Assembly (NCBI GenBank): GCA_037439785.1
Contig: JBBIVJ010000013.1
Coordinates: forward strand, 1-64,000
Length of the DNA stretch: 64,000 nt
Reading direction: 5' to 3'
DNA from: DSVZ01 sp037439785
GTDB taxonomy: Bacteria > Verrucomicrobiota > Verrucomicrobiia > Limisphaerales > J093
The notes under the pieces: model-generated
Told to the model about the DNA's origin: nothing
Database searches by the model: none
Seen by the model: the letters and a program-made list of their open reading frames with translations, nothing else
Program-made: the position numbers and the translations under genes
Part shown: piece by piece, positions 1 through 8,047 of the stretch
How positions within the stretch are numbered: position 1 is the stretch's first letter
Layout of the letters: each line of letters begins with the position of its first letter

Positions 1-233
1 AGGCCACTGGCCTGCTGGTGTGGTGCAGACGTCCTCGCCTGCAAACTCCCGCAGCCGGGACGGCTGCACCACAGTCCCCCTGGGAGTGCAGGCCACTGGC
101 CTGCTGGTGTGGTGCAGGTGTCTTGCCTGCAAACCCCCGCAGCCGGGACGGCTGCACCACAGTCCCCCCTGGGAGTGCAGGCCACTGGCCTGCCGGTGTG
201 GTGCAGGCGTCTCGCCTGCAAACCCCCGCAGCG
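1..233. repeat. Tandem 89-bp hairpin-containing repeat
   Basis: Two complete 89-bp units (1-89 and 90-178) and a truncated third (179 to about 233) follow each other with few differences. Each unit holds an outer inverted repeat, GTGGTGCAG at 20-28 pairing with CTGCACCAC at 64-72 in the first unit, and inner inverted repeats such as GCAGCC (51-56) with GGCTGC (62-67). Reading frames run through it only because it is GC-rich and repetitive, and none resembles a protein. It looks like a REP-type intergenic palindrome that has duplicated in tandem. The array may begin before the window edge. Confidence 0.8.
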
Positions 234-258
234 TTGACTGCCCATTCAGCCTTCTGCC

Positions 259-302
259 TGCCGGCCGGAAGCCGGCGATACGGCAGGCCGGGAAGCCTGC
301 GC
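259..302. repeat. REP-like double-hairpin element, copy 1
   Basis: Two short perfect stems sit side by side: GCCGGC (260-265) with GCCGGC (271-276) around CGGAA, then GCAGGC (283-288) with GCCTGC (295-300) around CGGGAA, joined by GATACG. The order stem, GATACG, stem recurs near 10.83 kb, and a related design recurs near 58.9 kb. This suggests a dispersed repeat family. It lies between genes. Confidence 0.65.
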
Positions 303-605
303 CGCGTCGCGCCGCTGGTGTCTGGTTATCCGCCGGGTTGAAAGCGGCAGAGGACTGCCGCACTCCAGGACACTGCCACGCAGACAGGCGCCCGTTCTCT
401 GGCGCTTCGGGAGAGGCACCGGCCCCTTCGGACTTCGACCCTGGGATTTGGTCCGGTCGGCAGGCGGTCCGCGACGTGTCCGCGGCGGCTACCGGGACGG
501 CATCGCGCATCACCGTTCCTGCCTTCCTGAGTTCCCAATTCCCAACCTTCGCCCTTCGGCCTTCGCCACGTTGCCAAGCCTCTGCTGGCGGCTAAGCTTG
601 CCGGC
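303..605. other. Gene-free stretch upstream of mqnC
   Basis: About 300 bases lie between the repeat cluster and mqnC. No convincing coding frame, RNA gene or terminator was seen. A long frame on the minus strand runs through it and through mqnC but has no protein-like features. The mqnC promoter is expected here, but no strong -35/-10 pair stands out. Confidence 0.5.
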
Positions 606-1799
606 ATGGTGTTTGACGCGTCGCTTGACGACCTGTTGCAGAAGGTCTGGGACGGTCAGCGGGTCAGCCGCGAAGAAACGCTCCGGCTGGCCGGTCTCCC
701 CCTCGAGGAACTGGGCGCGCTGGCCGACCGGCGTCGCCAGCGCGCCAAGGCCGCCGCCTACGCGGGCCGCGGCAACGCGGTGGTGACCTACAATGTGGAC
801 CGCAACATCAATTACACCAACGTCTGCAACGTGTATTGCAAGTTCTGCGCGTTCTACCGTACTGAAAAAGATGCCGACGCCTACGTCCTTTCCCTGGCCG
901 AACTGGACCAGAAGATCGAGGAAACCCTCGCCCGGGGCGGCACGCAGATTCTCCTCCAGGGCGGCCACCACCCCAAACTGACCAAGCAGTGGTACCTGGA
1001 CCTGCTGGACCACGTGAAGGCGAAGTTTCCCCAGGTGAACCTGCACGGCTTCAGCCCCAGCGAGTTCATCCACTTCCGCGAGGTTTTCCAGGAGCCGTTG
1101 GAGCAAATCCTGGCCGACTTCCGCGCCGCCGGGCTGGGCAGCATCCCCGGCGGCGGCGGGGAAATCCTGGTGGACCGCGTGCGCCGGCGCATTTCGCCGC
1201 TCAAGGCGATGAGTGACGACTGGCTGGAGGTCATGGACACGGCCCATCGCCTGGGCCTGTACTCGACCGCGACCATGATGTTCGGCCATGTCGAGACGCT
1301 CGAGGACCGCCTCGAACACCTCGACCGCCTGCGCCAGCAACAGGACCGCTCGCTGGCCCGCCGCCGGGCGGCCGGCGTCGGGACGGACCCGGCCACCGGC
1401 TCGCCCTATGCGCCGGGCGACGGCCCGGGCTGTTTCACCGCCTTCATCGGTTGGACCTTTCAGCCGGAAAACACGCGGTTGCGGCTGCCGCCGGTCGGCG
1501 CGCACGAGTACCTGCGCACCCAGGCCCTGGCCCGGATTTTTTTGGACAACTTCGAGAATGTGCAGAGCTCCTGGGTCACCCAGGGACCGGAGATCGGGCA
1601 GGTGGCGCTCCGGTTCGGGGCCAATGACCTGGGGAGCATCATGATCGAGGAAAACGTGGTCTCCCGGGCCGGCGCCACCTTTCGGATGACGGTGGCGGAC
1701 ATGCACCGGCTCATCCGCGACCTCGGCTACGAGCCCTGCCAGCGCGACAACTGGTACCGGTTGGTGGAGCCGGTCGGTGCGGGCGGCGGGTGCGGCTGA
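606..1799 (+). CDS. mqnC: Cyclic dehypoxanthine futalosine synthase MqnC (radical SAM)
   Basis: This radical SAM enzyme cyclises dehypoxanthine futalosine in the futalosine route to menaquinone, in the cytoplasm. The 397-residue protein has the 4Fe-4S cluster motif CxxxCxxC at about C74, C78 and C81, preceded by the NINYTNVC stretch typical of the MqnC/MqnE/CofH group. A LQGGHHP segment and a glycine-rich GSIPGGGGEIL segment follow. The tyrosine after FCAF and the overall pattern fit MqnC better than MqnE or the F420 enzyme CofH. The ATG at 606 gives the usual family length, though it has no strong Shine-Dalgarno sequence. No other mqn gene is in the window, so the pathway must be completed elsewhere. 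Confidence 0.9.
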   Translation: MVFDASLDDLLQKVWDGQRVSREETLRLAGLPLEELGALADRRRQRAKAAAYAGRGNAVVTYNVDRNINYTNVCNVYCKFCAFYRTEKDADAYVLSLAELDQKIEETLARGGTQILLQGGHHPKLTKQWYLDLLDHVKAKFPQVNLHGFSPSEFIHFREVFQEPLEQILADFRAAGLGSIPGGGGEILVDRVRRRISPLKAMSDDWLEVMDTAHRLGLYSTATMMFGHVETLEDRLEHLDRLRQQQDRSLARRRAAGVGTDPATGSPYAPGDGPGCFTAFIGWTFQPENTRLRLPPVGAHEYLRTQALARIFLDNFENVQSSWVTQGPEIGQVALRFGANDLGSIMIEENVVSRAGATFRMTVADMHRLIRDLGYEPCQRDNWYRLVEPVGAGGGCG

Positions 1800-1857
1800 A
1801 CGGGGCGCCGGCTAAAACCTCGACCCCCGGGACCGCCCCGCCTACGCTGCGGGCGCC

Positions 1858-2967
1858 ATGATGGACCCACGTTACCCCCAACTGGCCCGTTTGATGGTCG
1901 AGTACTCGACCGCCGTGCGCCGGGGCGATCCGGTGATGCTGGACCTCATTGAATGCCCGGATGAATTCGGCGTGGCCCTGATCCGGGCGGTGCGCGAGGC
2001 CGGCGGCATCCCGCTGGTCGAAGTGCGCCGCAACCGGCTCACGCGGGAGTTGATGCGGGGCACCGACGCCCGGCACGCGACGCTGGTGCGGGACATCGAG
2101 CTGCACCGCATGAAGCGGGTGCGGGCTTACATCGCCGTGCGGGGCGCCCTCAACGTCAACGAGGCGGCGGACGTGCCCTCGGACCGGCTGGCCCTGTTCA
2201 CCCGCACCCTGCGGCCGGTGCTGGACCGGCGCCTCAACCACACTCGCTGGGTGGTCCTGCGCTGGCCCACGCCCTCGCTGGCCCAGGCCGCCGGCATGAG
2301 CACCGAGGCGTTCGAGGATTTCTTCTTCCGCGTCTGCACCCTGGATTACCGCCGCATGGCCCGGGCCATGGCCCCGCTGGTGCGCCGCATGAAGCGCGCC
2401 GACCGCGTGCACCTCAAGGGGCCGGGCACGGACCTGACCTTCAGCATCCGCGGCATCGGCGCCACCCCCTGCAGCGGCCTGCGCAACCTGCCCGACGGCG
2501 AGGTCTTTTCCTGCCCCACCCTCCGCTCTGCCAACGGCGTCATCCGCTTCAACACCCCTGCCGTGTACGTCGGCACGCGGTTCGACAACATCTGCCTCGA
2601 GCTCCGCAACGGGCGCATCCACCAGGCCACCGGCTCCCCGGAACGGCGGCTGAACGAAATCCTGGATACCGACCGCGGCGCCCGCTACATCGGCGAGTTC
2701 TCCCTGGGCTTCAACCCCCACATCCGCGAGCCGATGGGCGATACGCTCTTCGACGAAAAGATCGCCGGCTCGTTGCACTTCACCCCCGGCCAGGCCTACG
2801 TCGGTTGCGGCAACGGCAACCGCTCGGCCGTGCACTGGGACCTGGTCCTGATCCAACGCCCCGAGTACGGCGGCGGCGAGGTGTGGTTCGACGGCGAATT
2901 GATCCGCAAGGACGGCCGCTTCGTGCCCCGCGACCTCCAGGGCCTCAATCCCGAGCGGCTGGCCTGA
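1858..2967 (+). CDS. M29-family aminopeptidase
   Basis: The 369-residue protein resembles the M29 (AmpS/PepS, thermophilic aminopeptidase T) family, which releases N-terminal amino acids using a dinuclear metal centre in the cytoplasm. The C-terminal third carries the likely metal-binding positions: E in IGEFSLG, H in GSLHFTPG, H in SAVHWD and the following D. Length is slightly below the usual 370-410 residues. The start is ATG ATG at 1858, so translation could also begin at 1861. It lies 58 bases downstream of mqnC on the same strand and may be co-transcribed, although no functional link is evident. No signal peptide is seen. Confidence 0.88.
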   Translation: MMDPRYPQLARLMVEYSTAVRRGDPVMLDLIECPDEFGVALIRAVREAGGIPLVEVRRNRLTRELMRGTDARHATLVRDIELHRMKRVRAYIAVRGALNVNEAADVPSDRLALFTRTLRPVLDRRLNHTRWVVLRWPTPSLAQAAGMSTEAFEDFFFRVCTLDYRRMARAMAPLVRRMKRADRVHLKGPGTDLTFSIRGIGATPCSGLRNLPDGEVFSCPTLRSANGVIRFNTPAVYVGTRFDNICLELRNGRIHQATGSPERRLNEILDTDRGARYIGEFSLGFNPHIREPMGDTLFDEKIAGSLHFTPGQAYVGCGNGNRSAVHWDLVLIQRPEYGGGEVWFDGELIRKDGRFVPRDLQGLNPERLA

Positions 2968-3038
2968 GCGTGCCGCCCGCGGCCGTGCTTTTTGCTTCCC
3001 AAGCCCCGCCGCCTTCCTAGGCTCTCGGCCGAAGACCT

Positions 3039-4079
3039 ATGCCCAAACCGCACACGTACAAATTCTGCTTCGGCCCGTGGAACCTTAGCGAGGGCCAGGA
3101 CCCCTACGGCCCTCCCACGCGCCCCGTCCAGTCCTTCGACTGGAAGCTCGAGCAGCTCAAAAAGCTCGGCTTCGACGCCATGATGTTCCATGACGACGAT
3201 GCCGTGCCGGACATTGACAACAAGAGCGCCGACCAGATCCGGGCCGAGGCCCGCGCGCTCAAGAAGAAACTCGCCGACGCCGGCATCGCTGCCGAGATCG
3301 TCGCCCCCCGGCTCTGGTTCGACCCCCGCACCGTGGACGGCGCCTACACCAGCAACGACCCCAAGTGCCGCCAGTACGCCATCGAGCGCTCACTCCGCTG
3401 CATTGACGTGGCCAACTACCTGGGTTGCGACCTCATCGTCCTGTGGCTGGCCCGCGAAGGGTCCTACATCCGCGAAAGCAAAAACGCCCGCAAGTGCGTG
3501 GACTACCTGGTCGAGGCCATCAACCGGATGCTCGCCCACGACCCCAAAATCCGCATCGCCATCGAACCCAAGCCCAACGAGCCGATGGACCTGGCCTACA
3601 TCCCCACCATCGGCCACGCCCTGGCCCTGGCCAATTTGACCGACGACCCCAAGCGCGTCGGCTGCCTCATCGAAACCGCCCACGCCCTGCTCGCCGGCCT
3701 GGACCCGGCCGACGAAATTGATTTCGCCTGCGCCTTCGGAAAGCTCTGGTCCCTCCACCTCAACGACCAGAACGGCCTGAAGTTCGACCAGGACAAACCC
3801 TTCGGCTCGGCCAACCTCCGCGTGGCCTTCAACCAGGTCCGTGCCCTCGAACGCAACGGCTACGGCCGCCGCGGCGAATATGTCGCCTTCGACGTCCACC
3901 CCTTCCGCACCACCAAGGTCGAACACTGGACCCTCCACCTCGAAAACAGCCGCCGCACCTTCCTGCGGCTGGTGGAAAAGGCCCGCACCTTCCCCGAGGC
4001 CGAGGCCCAGCGCCTGATCAAGGACCGCAACTACGCCGCGCTGGACCAGCTCGTGCTCGAGCACCTCATGGGCAAGTGA
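3039..4079 (+). CDS. Xylose isomerase-like TIM-barrel protein
   Basis: The sequence aligns along its length with class I (actinobacterial-type) xylose isomerases, which interconvert aldose and ketose sugars using two divalent metals. The active-site features of that family are visible: FHDDD (H51 and D54, matching H54/D57 of the Streptomyces enzyme), a tryptophan in LWLAREGS, EPKPNEP, an E and H pair in CLIETAHALLAG, the NDQNGLKFDQD metal loop, and D in AFDVHPFR. At 346 residues it is about 40 shorter than the classical enzyme. The substrate cannot be read from sequence, so xylose is likely but another pentose or 6-deoxyhexose is possible. No xylulokinase is nearby. A clear terminator follows. 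Confidence 0.85.
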   Translation: MPKPHTYKFCFGPWNLSEGQDPYGPPTRPVQSFDWKLEQLKKLGFDAMMFHDDDAVPDIDNKSADQIRAEARALKKKLADAGIAAEIVAPRLWFDPRTVDGAYTSNDPKCRQYAIERSLRCIDVANYLGCDLIVLWLAREGSYIRESKNARKCVDYLVEAINRMLAHDPKIRIAIEPKPNEPMDLAYIPTIGHALALANLTDDPKRVGCLIETAHALLAGLDPADEIDFACAFGKLWSLHLNDQNGLKFDQDKPFGSANLRVAFNQVRALERNGYGRRGEYVAFDVHPFRTTKVEHWTLHLENSRRTFLRLVEKARTFPEAEAQRLIKDRNYAALDQLVLEHLMGK

Positions 4080-4103
4080 CCTTTAGTGGGGAACCCACCC
4101 CAC

Positions 4104-4134
4104 GCCCGCCGGCCGCGCCCCGGCGGGCTTTTTT
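4104..4134 (+). terminator. Intrinsic terminator after the xylose-isomerase-like gene
   Basis: A 9-bp perfect stem, GCCCGCCGG (4104-4112) with CCGGCGGGC (4120-4128), encloses a 7-base loop and is followed by six T residues. It sits 25 bases after the stop codon at 4079 and closes the plus-strand run that starts with mqnC. Confidence 0.9.
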
Positions 4135-4273
4135 GTTGCTGAACCGTCTCCCGCCTCCGGGCGGGCGCCGGCACAAAGGCGGGCGGCACCACTCCATCAA
4201 TTACCGAGGTCGTGGCGGCAGGTTTCTCGGCCGGCCGTGTCACCGACTTCCCAATCGGCCTGGCGCCCGGGCC

Positions 4274-6625
4274 TCAGCGCGGCCGCTCGGTGATCTCGAA
4301 GGGGATGGCCGGCAGGACGAAGGCGGGGGCACGCTGCCTGGCCCCGACCGCGGCGGGACGGTTGGTCGAGGTGGCGGGGCGCGACGCTCGGGCGGCCAGG
4401 ATCAGGTTGCCCTTTTGACCCGGTTGGAGGCGTTCGGGGTCGGCCTGCAGCCGGATTTCCAGTCCATGGCGGCCCGGGGTGGTGTCGGCCAGCGCCAACC
4501 CTTCCGGTGCCTCTTCCAACTCGAACCGGAACTGTCCCGCCCAGCGGGCAAAGGGCACCCCCAGCGCAACCGTGCCCGTGCCGCCGGCCGGAATCCGCAC
4601 CGGGGTGGCGCTCAATAGCCGCACGCGGGGCGCGGGCCGAGGCGATTCGAGCACGCTGGCCAGCCATTCCTGCGCAGGGACCAGGTGGTGGTAGAAAAAC
4701 GCCTGCATCCGCTCGTCGGCGGGTACGGCCGGGCGTTCCAACTCACGGCCATCCACCCGCGCCCGGCCGACCATCCGCAGCGGCCGCGGCTCCGGCGAGG
4801 GGTCGGGCGGCAGGGTCAAGGTCACGCGCACCTTCTCCAGGCCGGCGGGCACCCACGCGCCACCGAGGCTGAACCCCGGCGGCGCATCGGCCAGGGCCAG
4901 GTGGATGTCCCCGGCGAAGCCATCGCGACGCAGCGCCCAGACCGTGAGCGGCACCGTGGCGCCGGCGCGGCCGTGGAGGGCCGAAGGCACCACCCGCAGT
5001 TCGAAGTCCGGCTGCGGCGGGCCGAGGCGCAGGCGGTAGCCGAACTCGGGCCCGCCCTTGCCCTGGGCGTCTTCGAGGCGCACGCGGTAAACGCCGTCCG
5101 CCGGCAGGGTGACGCGCAGGTAGGCATCCGCGTGGTGCGTGTCCAGACCTCGACCAGGATCGGGCTGATCGTCGTTGGCGGCCAGCTCCCGGCCCGCCGC
5201 ATCGGTGAGCACCAGGCGGGCATCCAATGGCGAGCCCAGCCGGCGGGCGCGGACCTCCGCGACCACGGTTTCCCCGGCCTGACCACGCAGCGCGAACCAG
5301 TCCACTTCACCGGCGGGGTCAATCCGGCCGTTGATCACGACCGGCAGGTCCAGGAGCGGGGCGGTGGCTGCAAGGTCGTTGGGGGAGGTCTCGACCCGTA
5401 CCGGCAGTGCATCGGTCGCCAGCCAGACTTCGTTCAGCCAGGAGGAGCCGGCAGGCGGTTCCGCGCGAAAAATCCCCGGCTCGGACCGGTGCACGGTCAG
5501 TTCGGTTGCGGGCAGGTTCCAACCGCTCATCCGGGCGGTCCAGGGGCGGTGGACCGGCCCGCCCAAGGGCTCGACGCCAGTGACGAAGGGCAGTTCGCCC
5601 AGCGTGAGGTGATACACGAAGTCCTCGCGGCCGCGGTACAGGGCGTCGCGCAGTTCGAGGGTGTAGGTGCCGTCGGCGGGGACTTCGTAGAGGATCACCG
5701 GATCGGGCTGGAGGCGGTAGTCATCGCAGTAGGCGACCTCCCGGTCCCGGGCGTCGCGCAGGGTCAGAACGGCCTGGAACCAGCCGGGCACGGCGTCGGC
5801 CAGGAAGGGGATGAGCGCGCGCGCCTGGACCATGAACACCAGACGCTGACCGCGTCGCGCTTGGAACCGGAAGCGGTCCACTTCGCCGGGAAAGAGGCGG
5901 CCGTTGACCACCACGGGCAGGTCCACCGCGAGCGGCTCCTTGGCGGGAGTGGTTGCCGGCCCGGACCGGCCCGAGCGAAGGGCCGCGCGCGGGTTGGCCT
6001 CCGACGAGGTTGCCGGCGTGGCCGGTTCGGGTTCTTTCACCTCCGGCAGGGTGCCGACGAGGAAGCGCAGGGGCGGGGTGAGGCCGGTGTCGGTGACCAG
6101 GCGCAGTTCGCGCGAACCGGGCGCGGCGTCGGGGGCGAGCCGGACGCGGAAGGTGAGCGTTTCGGCGAGGGCGGGGTTGGCCTGGCGATTGGGGGCGCGG
6201 GTGGCGAGCTGGCGGCGGATTTCCGCAACCCGGCTGGCGTCGGCCTCGGTCCAATGGGTGGCGGCGGTGCGGCGCTTCTCCTGCAACTGCTCGAGTTCGT
6301 TGCGAAGCTGGTTGAACTCGCGCGGGGTGAGCGGCCGGGAGTAATCCAGCAGGGTGGCCTCGAACCCGCCGCCGCTCAGGTAGAGGTTGGTGGCGCCCGC
6401 GAAGGCCTGTCCGCCCACCTGCACCACGAAGGTGGTGCCTGCGCGGCCGCCGGCCGGGTAAACATAGGCGGGCGCCGGCTCGCGCACCTGCTGGGCCGCG
6501 GCGGGCAACCAGCCCGGCCCCATCAGTGCCAGGGCGAGGGCCGCCGCGCCGCGCCGCCGGGCAAACTTCCCCTTGCGGGGTGGGCATGAGGCGGGCGACC
6601 GGTCCGGGGAGTTCATGGCCGTCAC
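4274..6625 (-). CDS. Secreted PPC-domain protein
   Basis: The 783-residue protein starts with a basic stretch and a hydrophobic segment (AAALALALMGPGWLPAAA) that reads as a signal peptide, so it is probably exported. Repeated beta-rich modules with the pattern GEVDRFRFQARRGQRL, then GTYTLELRD, are typical of the PPC (bacterial pre-peptidase C-terminal) fold, with at least two copies in the middle of the chain. A coiled-coil-like segment (about residues 105-150) precedes them. The gene overlaps the stop of the upstream DUF1501 gene by 4 bases, so the two are probably translationally coupled. In Planctomycetota and Verrucomicrobiota such proteins travel with DUF1501 and DUF1549 genes. The function is unknown. 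Confidence 0.88.
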   Translation of the reverse strand: MTAMNSPDRSPASCPPRKGKFARRRGAAALALALMGPGWLPAAAQQVREPAPAYVYPAGGRAGTTFVVQVGGQAFAGATNLYLSGGGFEATLLDYSRPLTPREFNQLRNELEQLQEKRRTAATHWTEADASRVAEIRRQLATRAPNRQANPALAETLTFRVRLAPDAAPGSRELRLVTDTGLTPPLRFLVGTLPEVKEPEPATPATSSEANPRAALRSGRSGPATTPAKEPLAVDLPVVVNGRLFPGEVDRFRFQARRGQRLVFMVQARALIPFLADAVPGWFQAVLTLRDARDREVAYCDDYRLQPDPVILYEVPADGTYTLELRDALYRGREDFVYHLTLGELPFVTGVEPLGGPVHRPWTARMSGWNLPATELTVHRSEPGIFRAEPPAGSSWLNEVWLATDALPVRVETSPNDLAATAPLLDLPVVINGRIDPAGEVDWFALRGQAGETVVAEVRARRLGSPLDARLVLTDAAGRELAANDDQPDPGRGLDTHHADAYLRVTLPADGVYRVRLEDAQGKGGPEFGYRLRLGPPQPDFELRVVPSALHGRAGATVPLTVWALRRDGFAGDIHLALADAPPGFSLGGAWVPAGLEKVRVTLTLPPDPSPEPRPLRMVGRARVDGRELERPAVPADERMQAFFYHHLVPAQEWLASVLESPRPAPRVRLLSATPVRIPAGGTGTVALGVPFARWAGQFRFELEEAPEGLALADTTPGRHGLEIRLQADPERLQPGQKGNLILAARASRPATSTNRPAAVGARQRAPAFVLPAIPFEITERPR

Positions 6626-8010
6626 ATGATTTCGCGCAGCAGGCCGCCGCGAGGGGTGGAGTCGCTGGCGGCAGGCAGCACCGTGACGCCCCGGCCTTCG
6701 GGGTGCGGCAACCGGGCGGCGGGATCAATGCCGAGCAGTTCGTAGATGCTGGCCAACAGGTCGGCCGGGTAGATAGGGCGCTCGCGCAGTTCCTCGCCGG
6801 TCCGGTCCGAGGCGCCGCTCACCCGGCCGCCCTTGAAGCCGCCGCCGGCCACCACGGCAGAGAAGACGCGACTGAAGTGGTTGCGGCCGCCGTTCCAGGG
6901 GGGGGCCCACTGGACGCGAGGGGTGCGGCCGAACTCGCCGCTCCACCAGACGATGGTCGAGTCGAGCAGGCCGCGGTCGGCCAGGTCGGCCAGCAGGGTG
7001 GCGAAGCCGCGGTCCATCTCGGGCAGTTTGCGGCGCATGGTTTGGAAGTGCTGTTTGTGGGTGTCCCAGCCCTTGTAGTTGAGGGTCACATAGGGCACGC
7101 CGCGCTCGACCAGCCGGCGCGCCAGCAGGCAGGACTGGCCAAACGTGTTGCGCCCGTATCGGTCCCGGAGTGCGTCGGGTTCCTGCGACAGGTCAAAGAC
7201 CTTGCCGGCGTCGCCCAGGATCAGGTCGTAGGCCTGTTCTTCCGCGGCGTAGTGGGCCTGGAGGGTGGCATCGCCGGGCAGGGCACGGCCCAGGGTGTTG
7301 AGGCGCTGAAGCAGGGCGCGCCGGCTCTGCTGGCGCTCGGTGCCGATGCCGGGGGCCGCGATGCCCTCGACTTGAAACGGCGTGCGGGCGGGGTCGCCCC
7401 CGGTGGCAAACGGCTTGTAGCGGCAGCCGAGGAATCCCGCTTCGGAAAACCGCCCCTGCGGCTCGGTGAGCACGATGTAGGGCGGGATCAGGCCGCGGTA
7501 GCCCGCGCCGTAGCCCTTGAACAGGGCGGTGACCGCGCCCGCGGCGGGAAAGACCTCGCGTCCCCCCGGGGCGTGGCCGGTCTGCACGATGTAGGAGGCG
7601 GTCTCGTGGCCGTTGTGGCCGTGGGTCATGCCGCGGAGGATGGCGTACTTGTCCGCCTGCCGGGCCAGCTCGGGCAGCAGTTCGCCCACCTGGATGCCGT
7701 CCACGTTGGTGGGCAGCGCGCGGGCCAGGGGGCCGCAGAAGTCGTAGCCGGCGTCGGGTTTGGGGTCGAACGTGTCCAGGTGGCAGGGGCCGCCCCACAT
7801 CCAGATCTGGATGACGGCGCGGGCGCGGGCCGGGCGGGTAGCCGCGCGGGCGCGCAGGCCCCAACCGTTGACCAGTAACAACCCCGCGGCGCCGAACAGG
7901 CAGCGGCGGAGGGCCTCGCGGCGACTCAGGCCGGGCAGGCCCAGACGGCTCAGGAGACGTTCGGCGTCGCGCGCCCAGGAGCGATCGAGATGGGGAAGGG
8001 GCAGGTTCAT
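6622..8010 (-). CDS. DUF1501 domain-containing secreted protein
   Basis: The 462-residue protein belongs to the DUF1501 family, which is related in fold to alkaline phosphatase/sulfatase-type enzymes but has no proven reaction. Visible family features are the N-terminal RREALRRCLFGAAGLLLVNG segment, resembling a twin-arginine or lipoprotein-like export region, WMWGGPCHLDTFDPKP, GMTHGHNGHETASY, GWDTH and WWSGEFGRTPR. It sits between a DUF1549/DUF1553 gene 37 bases upstream and a PPC-domain gene that overlaps its stop. This is the usual operon order in these phyla. Role is inferred only as part of an exported, possibly polysaccharide-related set. Confidence 0.92.
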   Translation of the reverse strand: MNLPLPHLDRSWARDAERLLSRLGLPGLSRREALRRCLFGAAGLLLVNGWGLRARAATRPARARAVIQIWMWGGPCHLDTFDPKPDAGYDFCGPLARALPTNVDGIQVGELLPELARQADKYAILRGMTHGHNGHETASYIVQTGHAPGGREVFPAAGAVTALFKGYGAGYRGLIPPYIVLTEPQGRFSEAGFLGCRYKPFATGGDPARTPFQVEGIAAPGIGTERQQSRRALLQRLNTLGRALPGDATLQAHYAAEEQAYDLILGDAGKVFDLSQEPDALRDRYGRNTFGQSCLLARRLVERGVPYVTLNYKGWDTHKQHFQTMRRKLPEMDRGFATLLADLADRGLLDSTIVWWSGEFGRTPRVQWAPPWNGGRNHFSRVFSAVVAGGGFKGGRVSGASDRTGEELRERPIYPADLLASIYELLGIDPAARLPHPEGRGVTVLPAASDSTPRGGLLREIM

Positions 8011-8047
8011 GGCAACGGGGTCAAGAGGGTCGGTGCGCCGGCGGTTT

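Noticed and set aside
1..233. CRISPR-like array
   Set aside because: Units are 89 bp and directly adjacent, without unique spacers, and no cas genes are present.
510..1706. Long open frame antisense to mqnC
   Set aside because: It mirrors the codon pattern of the real gene in GC-rich DNA, has no family features, and its start lies inside mqnC.
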